This document shows, in pieces, positions 34,499 to 45,740 of a DNA stretch of 64,000 bases (the stretch's first letter is position 1; each line of letters starts with the position of its first letter). The notes under the pieces are model-generated. The model made no database searches. It was given only the letters and a program-made list of their open reading frames with translations, and had not been told where the DNA came from. This DNA is from Symbiodinium natans. Lineage: Eukaryota; Sar; Dinophyceae; Suessiales; Symbiodiniaceae. The stretch spans positions 610,280-674,279 of the forward strand of contig CAJNDS010002101.1 of NCBI GenBank assembly GCA_905221605.1, read 5' to 3'. The translations under genes and the position numbers were made by a program.

Positions 34499-35995
34499 TC
34501 AAACGAAAGGCGGCGACTGCGTCCTCTGTTGCACGAAGAGGTTCCCTTGGCCTGTTCTATGTACACGCAACGTATCATCCAAGTACAAGAGATCGAAGTA
34601 GGGTTGTGGCGGCGGCTTCCTGGACAGAGCACCCCACGCTCAGCCATGTGCACTCGCAGCTCACACATGACTACACATGCTTCGAAGCGCTTGAAGCAGT
34701 TTGGGCATCGCTTGGCCTGGTGAAGAAGGACAGCACCCTTGTCAGAAACGGGCCCGGCACTGGCAGTGTCAGTGTCAACCGACGGCTGCCAAGCGGGATG
34801 CCGAAAAACTTTGTAACTCTCGCACGTACACATCCTCAGTCTTGAGCGCTGAATACACGAGGTCATACTCCAATACAGACATGAAAGCAGGATAGATATC
34901 ACCAGCGACACTGCCCGTATCACCGCTGTTATCACCCAAAGCAACTAGATACACCAGTTGCCGCACGAGTACTGAAGGCCAGGTCCAGGCGTGTTGGGCT
35001 CGCTGGACGAGCCGTGAGGCGGACCCGGAGACTTTCAAGAGCTGCATCCTTTGAATCGAAGTCGATGCAGTTCGTCACTGTGCCTTTTACCGCATCGACG
35101 ACATTGCAGACTTTCGCCGTGCCCCGAGTGCTGTTCTCTGTAAAGGTCGCATCCGCGGCGGTCGTGAACAGCAGCTTCCAGGCGCCCTGCAGCTGACACT
35201 CGGAACCCTTTGATGTTCCGAAGCCCTTGAGGGGCTCCTGGTTGGGTGTATACTGCGCCAACAAGTCCGCCAGCTCAAGGACTCGGTCTGCTGCATCGCC
35301 AAGGTCTGAGGAAACAGCACGGAAGACCCCTGCAGCCGCCAAGTTCTTGGGCGCTCGGTCCTTTTTGTCGAGCTCGCCGCCCTTCACCCCAAAATCTACA
35401 CTCAAGTTGCCTCCACTCTTGCTCAGCTCGCCTTTGAAGGCCTGAATAGCGTCCAGGAGCTCTTGTTTCGCAGCCTTGCACAGGGATGAAAGAGCCAATC
35501 ACCTAGGCCACGCAAGATCGCAAAGGAGAGAATCAAGGAGGCGAGAAATGGCGAGATTTCCGGCAGACAGCAAAGTCTCCGCTTCCTCCCAACCGCTCAA
35601 CGTAGCTCAACGTAGCTCAACCAGGCCATGCTACCCTCCTTTGCTCAGCAGCAGCATGGAGCACCACACGTCTGCCGCGTACGGCACCTCTAGCAGCAGG
35701 TCCCTCACTTCGACTGTGAAGCTGCCTGAATGAAGCCCCCATTCCTGGCTTCAGGCTCTCCAGGGTCATGTAACAAGAAGACGCATCCGCGCACACCAAC
35801 ACTTGAATGACACGTACCTGCATGCGGGAGGAATCCTGCAGGGCTGCTATGGAAGGCCTCGGCTCGAGGTATGTTGGAATTTTCGTCATGACATGTCATG
35901 ACGTTTAATTGCAGACTAGGAGCGAGTCCAGTGAGCCAAGCAAGGGTTACGAGCCGCCAACGAGCTGGCAGACCAGACCATCGCATCTTTTGCAT
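34499..35995 (-). CDS. Plastid lipid-associated protein (PAP/fibrillin family), multi-exon
   Basis: Fibrillins bind lipids or quinones in plastoglobules and thylakoids, so this marks a plastid-bearing cell. A possible first exon from ATG at about 35986 reads MRWSGLPARWRLVTLAWLTG and ends APSLQL, a signal-peptide-like start suited to plastid import through the secretory route. The main exon (about 35480-34970) reads KAAKQELLDAIQAFKGELS, then the family core LQGAWKLLFTTAADATF, GTAKVCNVVDAVKGTVTNCI and RLTARPASPTRLDLAF. A middle exon (about 34905-34810) reads DIYPAFMSVLEYDLVYSALK and is less certain. The last exon (34600-34499) reads FDLLYLDDTLRVHRTGQGNL then FVQQRT and ends at a TGA at 34499-34501; this is the fibrillin carboxy motif (dL-Y-L-D-x-x-L-R-x-x-R-x-x-x-G-x-x-F-V). 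Exon boundaries are approximate. Confidence 0.87.
35591..35622. repeat. 10-bp tandem repeat, 3 units
   Basis: AGCTCAACGT decamers in tandem inside the 5' intron region of the fibrillin gene. Confidence 0.9.
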
Positions 35996-35999
35996 AACT

Positions 36000-36980
36000 G
36001 CACACTGTACACTTCAAGAAGTCTGCCAAAAGAACCCAACCAACTGGCTGATGATTGAGCCTACTGGCGCTATTGCGAGTAATCTCGGCAGAGAACACAA
36101 TCTACTGGACGCATCTACTGTGGTCACGGTCCTGACATGTGCTGATGACAGTCCTGAGAGTCTCTTTGCTCATCTGGCATGTACATCGTCACAAAAGTCT
36201 CTGGCGCGTTTTGCGACAAATCTCGAGCCCAATGGACAAGTAGGCGGCGCACGCGTTGACACACTTGAGTAAGACTCGTCTTGCACCGCTTGCATTGTAA
36301 ACAATGCCTGGTATGGCCATCCACGGTTGGCACATGCGGCCCTGAAGCCTTCAGGCCTGCAGTGCTTCAGGGTCGCACGAGTCGCACGAGCCGCACGTCA
36401 GAGTTTTTGCAGGCTGAAGCAGCAAAGCCCACCGTCCCCAGATGGGGACACTATGGCACACTATGGGACACTTCTGCCAGCGCGTTTTCGCACTGTGCAC
36501 AACAGCGTCCTGTTTGGGACCAGCTCAGCGCCACCTCACGGCTTTCCCTTGGTTTTGCCTTTGCCTCGGCAAGAAAGCTATAGACCTTCCAAGACTTTTT
36601 GTGTGGCGCTTCTGCGCTGCCAGAGTGTGGCCTCCAAAGCGTGCCGGCCTTACCGTCGAGCCGAGTCAGATAGAATTGCAGCTGAAGCAAAACATGGCCT
36701 CCATGTACACGTGCGCAGCCAATCCGAGTTGCGAGCCCAAACGCCATGGGAAGTTCAGAGAACTGCGATCCTTACTGCACGAAACAGCTAGAGCACGCCG
36801 ACCAGTCCATATTCTGTAAAGCACCGTCTGAGGTGCGCGACGGCTCGAACTACTAAATAAATGGCAGCTGCTGTGAGGTCTTCTACCGCTCCAAATGCTG
36901 CAAATTACACCGACAACTCCACGTTCTCTCGTCGAAATTCTGTCAGTTGCAGCATGTTGCGAACCACTCCAACGACTGTA
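36000..36980. other. Intergenic; short tandem repeats
   Basis: No exon recognised. Holds a 9-bp tandem (GTCGCACGA, about 2.7 units, 36371-36396) and a 10-bp tandem (ACACTATGGG, 3 units, 36441-36472). Confidence 0.6.
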
Positions 36981-37049
36981 CATTACAGCATTGTCCTGGT
37001 GTCGGGCAACTTGAAACACATAGATAGTACAATACAAATTACAGCGCTT

Positions 37050-38525
37050 TGCAGCTCCCAAGGCAGCAAATGTTGATGCACACTTGTCCCAAGCTGCTTG
37101 AAGCCTGCTTCAACAGTGTTGATTACCCTTGCTAGCCGGGAAAGCTCGGCAAAATTTAGTTTGCGCCAGTCACAACCATGATAGACGACACCCGGTTCTT
37201 CGTTGAAGTGATGCTTAACCCTTGCGGTCAAGACTCCGAATTGCGCAAATGCACCTCAGAAATTGGCCAGTATGCAAAGCTGCAAAGCATGTAAAGCTAC
37301 AGAGCAGAACTCACGTCCAGCCGTCCAGTGACAAGTTTGGCTCGGGCATGTGAGTCGCGTCCGGGCTTTTTGCCGGACAAACTGGCAAAGTTCTTTTTAA
37401 ACGGTGGCATCTTCGAGCCCAAGCCAGTCTCGGCCGAAAGCTCTGCAAAGCAGCAAACCGCCGGGAAGTCTCTGGACGCATTATCCAAGCATGACTCCAC
37501 CCGCCTTGTGCAGAGGTCGATGCTAAGACCCATGATAATGAATTCAAAGCACTGGCAGTTGCCAACATGCATCCACAAACAGATGTGGCAGCATCCGCCC
37601 ACATCAATCAGATGTGTCTGAAAAGCTGTGGGCTTCTCCTGAGGCAGTTGATGAAGAACAGTCCTGCGGATGCCAGACTTCTAACTATGCTTGTGCGGGA
37701 GCATGCGTAACTCTTTTCCGGTGCCCGCATGACCTATCGCGGCCGAATGGCGGACATGCATTTACAAGGCATGAGACCCAAGTCCGCCTGCAGGTCCTCA
37801 TCTGCACCACCAAAGTACGTTAATGTTGGGATCTGGGTAGCAAGACATCAAGATGCTGGATGCAACGTCGGGCTACGCAAGGGCCCCTGCAAAGGGCCAC
37901 TGCCAGGGGCACATCAAAACTGGGCCCGCGGCGTTCGTGCGACGGCCAAGTGGGCACGCCTCCCAGGTCCAGCCCTCCACGGGCGGCCGGGATTGGTTGG
38001 ACCGCACCCTGTAAAAGTCGCCATCGGAGCGGCTCAGGTCACCCTCGCGGCTAAAGTACCAGTACTCCGTTCCCCGGGCCTCGGAAGTAGTTCCGAATGC
38101 CCTCGCCGATTGGTGCAGACATTGTTTTGCCAAGGGGCCATCCGATACTTGAAGAGAAGGATGCCATCCTCGTTGGCATAGACTGGGGATCTGCTGTGGT
38201 CACCTTCAGCCACTTCCGTGCTGCCCTGTCCTGCTGTCTCACTTTAGATGGGAACAACACGTGTTCGCAGGCCTTCCTTCTGGACGTAATAGCCATTCAC
38301 CACTTCCACGCCGGCATCTGTGAACTTCTATTTGCAAGGCTCAGCAAGGCTCTACTAGTGCTACAGTAGTGCTCATCCACTGGACAAAGACTGGGAAGAG
38401 TCAAAGAGGTATCCTCCCGCCTTGGACCAAATACGTGCAGCTCCGCAGCATCACGTAGAGTGGCCCGGACTGGACCCCTGCCTCTGCCAACGTTTGGGTC
38501 TCCTCGACCCTCGTGCCTCCGGTCA
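37050..38525 (-). CDS. Protein with V-N-G-x-Y / P-P-x-x-G-W domain, multi-exon
   Basis: Minus-strand exons in order: TRVEETQTLAEAGVQSGPLY (about 38515-38455); DAGVEVVNGYYVQKEGLR (about 38315-38260); YANEDGILLFKYRMAPWQ (about 38180-38125); EYWYFSREGDLSRSDGDF (about 38065-38010), then NQSRPPVEGWTWEACPLG (about 37997-37940); PTLTYFGGADEDLQADLG (about 37825-37770); a large Cys-rich exon, about 37590-37315 (IIMGLSIDLCTRRVESCLDN); and NFAELSRLARVINTVEAGF (about 37160-37100). The VNG-x-Y start, W-Y-x-S core, DFYRV and PPxxGW, followed by (A)PTL, form a domain I know only as recurrent in dinoflagellate and other protist predicted proteins, with no assigned biochemical function. The Cys-rich exons after it are not recognised and might belong to a second gene. 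Confidence 0.6.
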
Positions 38526-39805
38526 GAGGACTCTCTCAGAGGCATAACTTAGTAGGGCTTAGAGCAGGAATGAAAGAAGGGTTTTAAGAAGAGCTAAGGC
38601 TTAGACTAGTTCGGTGAGCGTGACCTCACAGACTTGGACTACTAGCTCGAAGGCAGCTTCACGAACAGCCTCCACTGACGATAGCCATGATGGCTACACC
38701 CTTTTCCAGGAATGGGCGCAGCACGCGCTTCAGTTCGGCTCCAGACCAACTGGGATGTGCATCAAGGACGGTCACCTGGGAACTAAAGAACTGAACACCT
38801 CATCCAGAGGCTTGCAGAATCTTGCAGTCCGTGACTCACAAACTCCAGACAGCTCGACAGCTAAGAAGTGGCCCTGCATCTTGGGCTTCAGACCATTGCA
38901 CCCGAGAAATACAGCACTTCGAGTTCGATGCGGGACCCAGAGGGTGCAACAGTCGGTGTGCTCGTCGCGCTATGCGTCGTCCTGTGCGTCGCGCTGTTTG
39001 CCGGCTCTGTCTGGCGGTCACGCACGTTCCAATCCGACGCCCTGGAAGCTGCAGAGTCATTCCCACGCCTCAGCTGGAGGGACGGCTCCACGTCTGTGCG
39101 ACTTCAAGATACTCTTTAGAAATGCATGACTTGGCTGCCGACGTCCAAAACCTGCGTAGATAGCGTCCACAAGAAAAGCCGCCCAGGCAATGCACCATTG
39201 CCGTGGCTCTCCAGTTTAACACGCTCCAATCTTACTAGCCTGATATGTTGCGAGCTGCGATGGCATGCAGCAAAGCTTAAACACAAATGCTGCAAGCCAA
39301 GCATACAGACCATGCACTTTTGACGATAGTGCAGGGTGCTGCAAAATCGGATGAAAAGAATGTGAGTCGTCCACCGGGAGGCTTGTCCCCTTTCGCTTTC
39401 TTGGCTGCCTTGAAAATGGCAATGGATTGCTAACCAGAAGGGTTGGTGTAGAGTCTGCGCACCTGGGCACAATACTTTTTTCAAGACTATCACGGTACTG
39501 AGGTTGTGGCTTCATTCTCGGCCGCACCGAACCTTCCATGATCCTCATGAAGCATAAGGTCAGTGAGCACCAGGCGATTGCTTTGGAACAAAGTGTCCAA
39601 GCAAAGCAAATCAGCATGGTCTCCTTTCGCTTGGTTCCACGGTACACCTGCCGACCGGGCCTGCAAGATTGCTCTTCCTAAGCATCCTCTCGTTCAGTTC
39701 AGCAAAACCTGGGCCATGCGCATTCCCTCTATTCTCTTCAGCAGTCCACCACCTGAGCTCTGTCGAAGCGTCTAAATGTGAGGAAAAGCAAACGCATCTT
39801 TTAGC
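38526..39805. other. No supported gene; one membrane-segment reading on the plus strand
   Basis: A plus-strand reading at about 38925-39119 contains a strong hydrophobic segment (GVLVALCVVLCVALFAGSVW) and then a soluble tail ending in a stop at 39117-39119. The minus strand is Thr/Ser-rich and open over the same bases. It would be the only plus-strand exon in the block, so I do not call it a gene. A minus-strand stretch at 39216-39647 is open but unconvincing. Confidence 0.35.
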
Positions 39806-39809
39806 CTGA

Positions 39810-41484
39810 CCTTTGCCGCCTCGCGCAGGATCGACGTCTTCTCGAAAGTCATCACGCCATTGCCCACCGGTCCTTGCGACTCGCTATTTTGGGTTCTGCA
39901 TTGCATGGCGGACTCACTCCGTCGGCTGACTGCAGCGCTGCCAGGCCGAAGGCCCCTCTTCCACACAAAAAATGCCTAAGGTCCGGGCTCGCCTCTGCCG
40001 TACTCTCGGCCCTTGCTGTACCCGGCGTCCAAATCAACACCTTCAAAGGTCGGTGCTCTCTGTCTGTGGCAATAGACACGCTCAAGTGCGGCTGGTAGAG
40101 AAGTGACTCGAGTCTCCCACGTATTATTCGGTCATCGAAAGATATCTTGTTCCTTGATGGCATGCTCTAGACTCCATATGTCCGGCTTCTCACCGAATAG
40201 AAAGTGGGTCTTGCAAAGTCCAGGCGCAGCAGGTTGACGGCAAGCTCGGCCTGTTCCTGTCCAAGGATGGGCAGGACTCTGCACAAGTACTCTACCACAC
40301 CAGCTCACTGCCCACCCCTTCCCCCCCCCGGCGCATGCTTGAAGTACTCCACAAAGCAGAAGCCACATGGAACCTTCTGGTGCCGGTTCAGGCCTGGCAA
40401 AAATGCTTACTTTTTGTCGTTTAGACAAATTCGCAAAATGAATTCAATCACAACATCACGCAAATCTCATTGACTCGCATGCAAAAAAAAACGTCATCCT
40501 CCAATATCGATTGGGTTTCACCAAATGCACTCCTGCTTGTAGTGTACTGTGATGTATTGATACAAATTCGGAATCAAATTTTCTAAAGGCTGATCCAACC
40601 TTTTTTTGCCACAGTCTCTTTGCATGAAGTCAGTAAGTGAATTTTATTTTTTCGTTGGATTGGAGTGAGAGGAATGCTGGATTTTTTGTAATCAACTGTA
40701 TTCGGCGTTTTCGTTTGCAGTATGCGAAATTGTTTTGTTTACGTTTAAAATTGAACATAAATGTATGGAATTGTGCCGTTTGGAAGAGGGGGAAGATGAT
40801 TAGAACAGTGGAAGTCTTAAACATGTTGATGTGTCCTTTGTTTTGTTTAACACTGTTTGTTCACAAACAATACTTAAATTGGACAACTCAACTTGAAAAT
40901 TAAAGTGAACAAACAAAGAGCATGCAAGAACCATAAAAAGCTCGGGGATAACCTCAGGGATCAGGTTGAGAGTGTCGTGTAAAGCTGTGAATTCTGAGCG
41001 GTCCGCCCATGACTACTTTCTTTACGTCACCACACTTCGAGAAGAGCTCGTAGATCTGTTCCTGCGCATGATCGGTTGCCCTGCTTTGCATCGCCGAAGC
41101 CCTCAGAAAGCCCCAGAAGGGGTCCTCTCGAGTGAAGAAGGCCAAGTTGCCAACGTAGACCGTGCAAGTAACCTTGATGGCCTGCATCTGATTGCAGGAG
41201 CTAAAGAGCTAAAAGAAACCTTCCCGTCACTGGCAAACTTCGCGTGTTGACGGCTTCGGGCAGCGTCGAGCCATAAAAGTGTGCACTATATGTATAATGA
41301 GTATACTGTCCACCACAGGAAACGACGTGGTTGCCACCCATGCCTCTGCCCACTTCTCAGGCGTAAATCCGGACTTCTTGTCCACGTAAAGCAGGGGCCT
41401 CAGCTTGTCTTTGAGACATAACAAAGGCACTCTCGAAGCATTTTGGGAGCTACACGGGTTGAGCTCCTGGTAGAGATGCGCCAT
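39810..41484 (-). CDS. NCBP2: Nuclear cap-binding protein subunit 2 (CBP20), multi-exon
   Basis: The small, cap-contacting subunit of the nuclear cap-binding complex, which binds m7G-capped pre-mRNA and helps splicing and export. Exons on the minus strand: [10 protein letters not shown] (start ATG 41484); [17 protein letters not shown] (about 41388-41338); [13 protein letters not shown] (about 41163-41125) with RNP2 [25 protein letters not shown] (41061-41005); [18 protein letters not shown] (40394-40341) with RNP1 CGFCFVEY as in all CBP20; [14 protein letters not shown] (about 40255-40214); [10 protein letters not shown] (40145-40116); [19 protein letters not shown] (about 40040-39984); and [15 protein letters not shown] (about 39855-39812). 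The order and spacing match the whole protein, including the carboxy-terminal tail that closes over the cap. The VVMG|LNR join is a GC-AG intron of about 610 bp that carries an AT-rich insert. A few residues between exons 4-5 and 5-6 could not be placed. Confidence 0.95.
40477..40919. mobile_element. AT-rich insertion in an NCBP2 intron
   Basis: A 443-bp segment flanked by direct copies of GCATGCAA (40477-40484 and 40920-40927). It is much richer in A/T than its surroundings and starts with A9. The ends show no inverted repeats and the interior has no convincing coding region. The flanking 8-mers look like a target-site duplication, but 8 bp could match by chance, so insertion is inferred from the composition break plus the repeat. 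Confidence 0.4.
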
Positions 41485-41576
41485 GGCAGGCAATAACAGA
41501 TGGCCACATGCAACTGCCCACAGTGTGCCAACTGGTGATCGAATCTCCTCTTGGTACAGTGGGCTTGTGTATGCTT

Positions 41577-42590
41577 TCAATCAGGTTCCTGTTCAAGATC
41601 ATAAGACCAGCTCTCGCAGAAGCGTCCCTGGAAACAGCATCGATCGCGCACACAGAAATTGATTTGTTCAGGGTCGGCTTTCTGATGTAGGTCACCTACG
41701 TCTCGTCTGAGCTCCATTGGCTTTGCAAATCTGTGCGTTGCCATGGGGTGCCTTTTTGCACTCAGCGGTCGTAGCCATCTGCACGCTGCTCCAATGCAGT
41801 GGCCTTGGAGGCCCACTTCACCAAAGCCACCGCCAAAGACTTCTCACCTCAGAACGCGGAACACAGTGCTAAGACTAGCCTTGCAAATGCTTGCCTAGGC
41901 TTGCATGTGCCAGTGTGTTCTGGACGATCGGCATGAGTCCTGCTGAGTGTGTGAGACTATGTGGCGAGGTGTCTGAGAACGGTATGATCCTACATGATAC
42001 TGGTACTGGTAGCCCTGAGAACAGAGGAACTCACCCATTCGGCTCAGCACCAAATCTTCCAATTGTGCCTCCAAAGCAATAGAGGCACTTCGGATGCAAG
42101 CCAATGAAACCCATGCAGAGCTGTCACCCCATCCCAGCCCGGCCTCGCCGTCCATGTAACGTCCAAAGCATGTCGTGGCCTGCGGACGAAGTCCAGCAGC
42201 TGCTACAGCAATGGCACCTTCTGCGGGAGACCGCAGGAGGAGCATACCTTGCATTGCATTGGCTGCTGAAGTTCACAGCAAATCAAGACTTCCGCAGGTT
42301 AGACGGTTAGACCCTGAGACAGCTTCCACTCCAGCTCCTGTCGCATCTGTCACATTCGGTAACCCCTGCCTGCGCTCGAATCAACCCATTTCCTCAAGTG
42401 CAGTCGCAAGCACGAAGTGGCTTCGTCAGCGGCCAGAGCCAGGGACTGACCGAATACCTGGCACAGCATGTAGCATGGTAGCATTCAGGAATGCTGGTAA
42501 CAAGATCTGGGAAGCCCTCCCGACAAAACTAACTAGACACACAACCAAGGCTCTCATGATCAGGAAACCATGAAAGCACAAACCGCGAAA
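41577..42590. other. Between NCBP2 and the dehydrogenase; exon-like fragments
   Basis: Minus-strand stretches at about 41690-41585 (IRKPTLNKSISVCAIDAV) and 42254-42010 (MQGMLLLRSPAEGAIAVAA) have protein-like composition. They could be exons of one unknown gene or late exons of the dehydrogenase. Two frames are plausible for the first, so no model is given. Confidence 0.3.
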
Positions 42591-42599
42591 AAGCTGTTG

Positions 42600-45045
42600 A
42601 AAGTTGTTCTAGCATCCTAGGCAATGCTGTCGCATTGTTACACGCTACTCGCGACTTGTGGACTGGCGGCAGTGCCCCCATCGCCTGCCGAGCTCCGTGT
42701 CCACCATGCCGGGAGTGGCACAGTGGCAGTATAGGCCACCCTTGAAAGCCAAACTTTGGGCCCGCGTGGATGTCCTCACAGGTGAGCACAGTGCACGTAG
42801 CAACCGACATTCTTCTGCATGAGAAGAAACCTCGCCATGTCAAGGTCACCATTGGTCGACCACATCATGACATCCCCGTCCAGAGCATCAGTGCCCGCTT
42901 CGAGTCTGCATACGCATGGTCTCCCACCTCCATTGCACCCAGCAGCAGAAGAAACCTCAAAAGGACCCCCGCCTCTCCACCCGCCTCTCCGCGACCAATT
43001 GATTCCAGCATCTCTGCATTGAGCTCAGACCGCTTCTCCAGCCGGCTGGACACTTGTACGACCCTGTCACCGGCCGTCGAATTTAGGCCAATCGTGAGGC
43101 CACAAGAGCAACAAGCTTTATGCAGCTTGACACAGAGCATGCACAATGCAGCACGCGCGATGCAGCAAATGCGCAGCACATGCGCAATCGCTTCGCCAGG
43201 CCTGACAGGTTCGGATTGCTCCTTGCTACGAAGCCGCGCAAGCAGCTCCGTCAGAAGGAAGGGCCCCAGGAAGTTCGTCTGCCAAGTAACATCGCCTGCG
43301 AGCAGAAAGGCTCGTTTCCGGCTCTTGTGCAAGGGGAACCCTGGGACCCTTTGCCTTTCCCGCTTGCTGGTGGACGCATGACGCCCGCATTGTTTACCAG
43401 CCTTGTCTACAGTCATCTACCGTCTACATAGTCTACACACTTGAGAAGACGAAGTAGCACAGGAAGGGCATTGTTCCTCGGCCGGCGGCATCCGAAGTCC
43501 AGGCTGGCCTTCTTTGAGGAACAGATGTGCCTGAACAACGCCGCACATGTCCAAGATTGTCCGGGCACGTGGCGTGCGTGTAGTGGTGACATGAACTTAC
43601 GCTACCCAAAACCGCAGCACGCCTTCCGGTTGCACTTTTGAATTGTGCTTTCTTCCGGCGGTTGACTTTCTGTTTGTCCGGCTTGTGGTGGCAAGATGTT
43701 TGTGGGTGGGCACGAGGGCAGACCCTTTGCAACGGCCCTTGCGGCACTGATTCGAACCGCCTGCAGTGGGTGTTTGTGTGGCACACACACTTGCGGTGCC
43801 TGGATCTTCCTTGACATTCTCTCGAGAGCTGAAACAGGATGCTTCGAGGCGTTATCTGGGCACCACCACGTTCAAGATCTGGGACTTTTGGCCCGACTTC
43901 GCGATTCGCGGGGGCCTTTACCGCACTGCTCTCAAATTCACAGGTCCAAAATCGTTCCCCAACAAAGGCTCCACTCAGCCTCATCGGCAAAAGCCTGCAC
44001 GGAGTCTGGGTCCAAGAGGTCCAAGCGGTGCACCTATCAAGAGATCCAAGCGGTGCACCCGCCTTTGAATGCCACCAAGGTATGAACTACTCAACCCACC
44101 TTGGTGCGATGCTGCTGCTTTCGAAACTTTTCCTCAGTCCTCTTCTTGTCTCTGCACCCCAGGAGCAGTGTCACAGAAGGATGCCCTGAGCAGATGGTTG
44201 CTGAGAACTTTAATGCGTGGCAAGTGCTCGCATGCACTGGAGAGCAGCCAAGCAGCTAAGCATCTGGTGCGCAAGCTCTTGGCCAATTCCGCTGCTCGCA
44301 CCAGTGATGACGATGCGTGCATCTGTCCCTGCTGAAGCATTCAAGAGCGCCTCAGCGAACGTGCAAAACTCTAGTTGTCGGGCCCAGGTCGCGCAATAGG
44401 GGGTGTCGCTTTTCGGTGTTCCCCGTTGCTTGACAGGGCGGTTGTTGCGGGACAAGGAGCGTCGCTTTTCGGTGTAACCCATCGCTTTACAAGGGTTTTC
44501 CGACCTTCAGCTGCAAATCTCCTCAAGGCTAAGTCGCCTTTTCCACGGTTTTCACCTTTGCTCATATTCACAATGACGCTTCAAGATAAGGGTTCAGCAG
44601 CCCAGATGAGGGTTCAGTAACCTGGCGCACGAGCCCAAGATGGCGACTGTGTGCTAGAAAAGTGCTTGCGAGCGCGGCGGCAACAACATGACGAAATGCC
44701 GCCAACATGCGCAAACGATGAATCACACAGATGTAAATTATATTGACTGGGAAAGTCATACCGACTACGACTTAGGAATGAACAGCGGATAAGAATGTGC
44801 CCATATCATATCACTGCACATATCTACTTGTACGTGCGTCGACTTCCCAAGGGCACCTGCAAATGTCCTCGGGCTTTGGCAACCCTTTGTGCTCGCCTGA
44901 CAAGGTCTCAGACATGTCTTCTGCACACAGTAGGAGCCACACACACACTGCGACACCTGCCTTGCCAAAACAGCAGCACAGGCAACTCCACCCAAAGCTG
45001 CGGTGGCGCACACAAGCTGGTTAACCCAGCTTTGTCCGTCCATGG
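42600..45045 (-). CDS. Short-chain dehydrogenase/reductase, multi-exon, probably membrane-anchored
   Basis: NAD(P)-dependent SDR. Exons on the minus strand: a likely first exon from about 45043, MDGQSWVNQLVCATAALGGV continuing ACAAVLARQV, a hydrophobic anchor; ARIVITGASSGIGQELA (44320-44270), the T-G-x-x-x-G-I-G cofactor loop; WQTNFLGPFLLTELLARLR (43284-43228), the N-x-x-G-P/H-F-x-L-T helix; DRVVQVSSRLEKRSEL (43068-43021) with the catalytic Ser; YADSKRALMLWT (42912-42877) with Y-x-x-x-K; and TPGMVDTELGRRW (about 42730-42690), the PG-x-V-x-T motif. This is the classical order for retinol-dehydrogenase/WWOX-type SDRs, which act on retinoids, steroids or, in algae, pigments and lipids. The substrate cannot be read. 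The N-N-A-G exon between 44260 and 43290 was not placed, though minus-strand pieces there (for example ILDMCGVVQAHLFLKEGQ, about 43555-43500) may belong. Confidence 0.87.
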
Positions 45046-45049
45046 CGCT

Positions 45050-45590
45050 CCCTGAAAATGTCAATCCATAACACTCTCGGCAAATGGCATGTTCGAAACT
45101 GACAGACAACTCCCCGAATTCTCGCTGGAGATGTTTGCAGGCTATTCGCTGCTTGCAGAAGTTTTATGTGCCTGGTTGCTTCAAGGCATCATGCCGTACT
45201 TATGGCTGCCCAAGACTTCTGAAATGGCGAAGTCCGGCATCACGGCAACTTTGACATTTGTATGTCGCCGGCAAGCTCACATGTACACTTTTCATGCATG
45301 ACGAATTTCCATAAGGAAGGCATGCACTCTTGGCAGACGGTCGTCCTTCGTCTTTCTGGTTCGACAAGATGTAGTGCTTGCACACATGAACACGTGGGAT
45401 CAGTTGTTATTGACTTGAGCATTGTGTGCAGTCGCCAACTGTCTTTCTCACCACCGAGATGGAAAGTCACGTTGGGCTGGCTGCCAAAAGCGCAGCTCTT
45501 GTGACCGGCTCCGCTGCCCCCTGACAAGCACTGGACAATGCATTCAAGTGGCAAGCACGATCTAAAGAACAGCAACTGGCAGCCAAACAC
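45050..45590. other. No supported gene
   Basis: Upstream of the dehydrogenase start. A Cys-rich minus-strand reading (about 45480-45260) is open but has no recognised motif. Confidence 0.4.
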
Positions 45591-45596
45591 AGAATG

Positions 45597-45740
45597 CAGA
45601 AATGTTCAGAAATGTTCAGAAATGTTCAGAAATGTTCAGAAATGTTCAGAAATGTTCAGAAATGTTCAGAAATGTTCAGAGATGTTCAGAAATGTTCAGA
45701 AATGTTCAGAGATGTTCAGAAATGTCAGAAATGTTCAGAG
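45597..45740. repeat. 10-bp tandem repeat, about 14 units
   Basis: AAATGTTCAG repeated with occasional GATGTTCAG units and one 1-nt deletion near 45726. It is open in all three plus frames (EMFRNVQKCS) purely because the unit lacks stops; it is not a gene. Confidence 0.97.
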
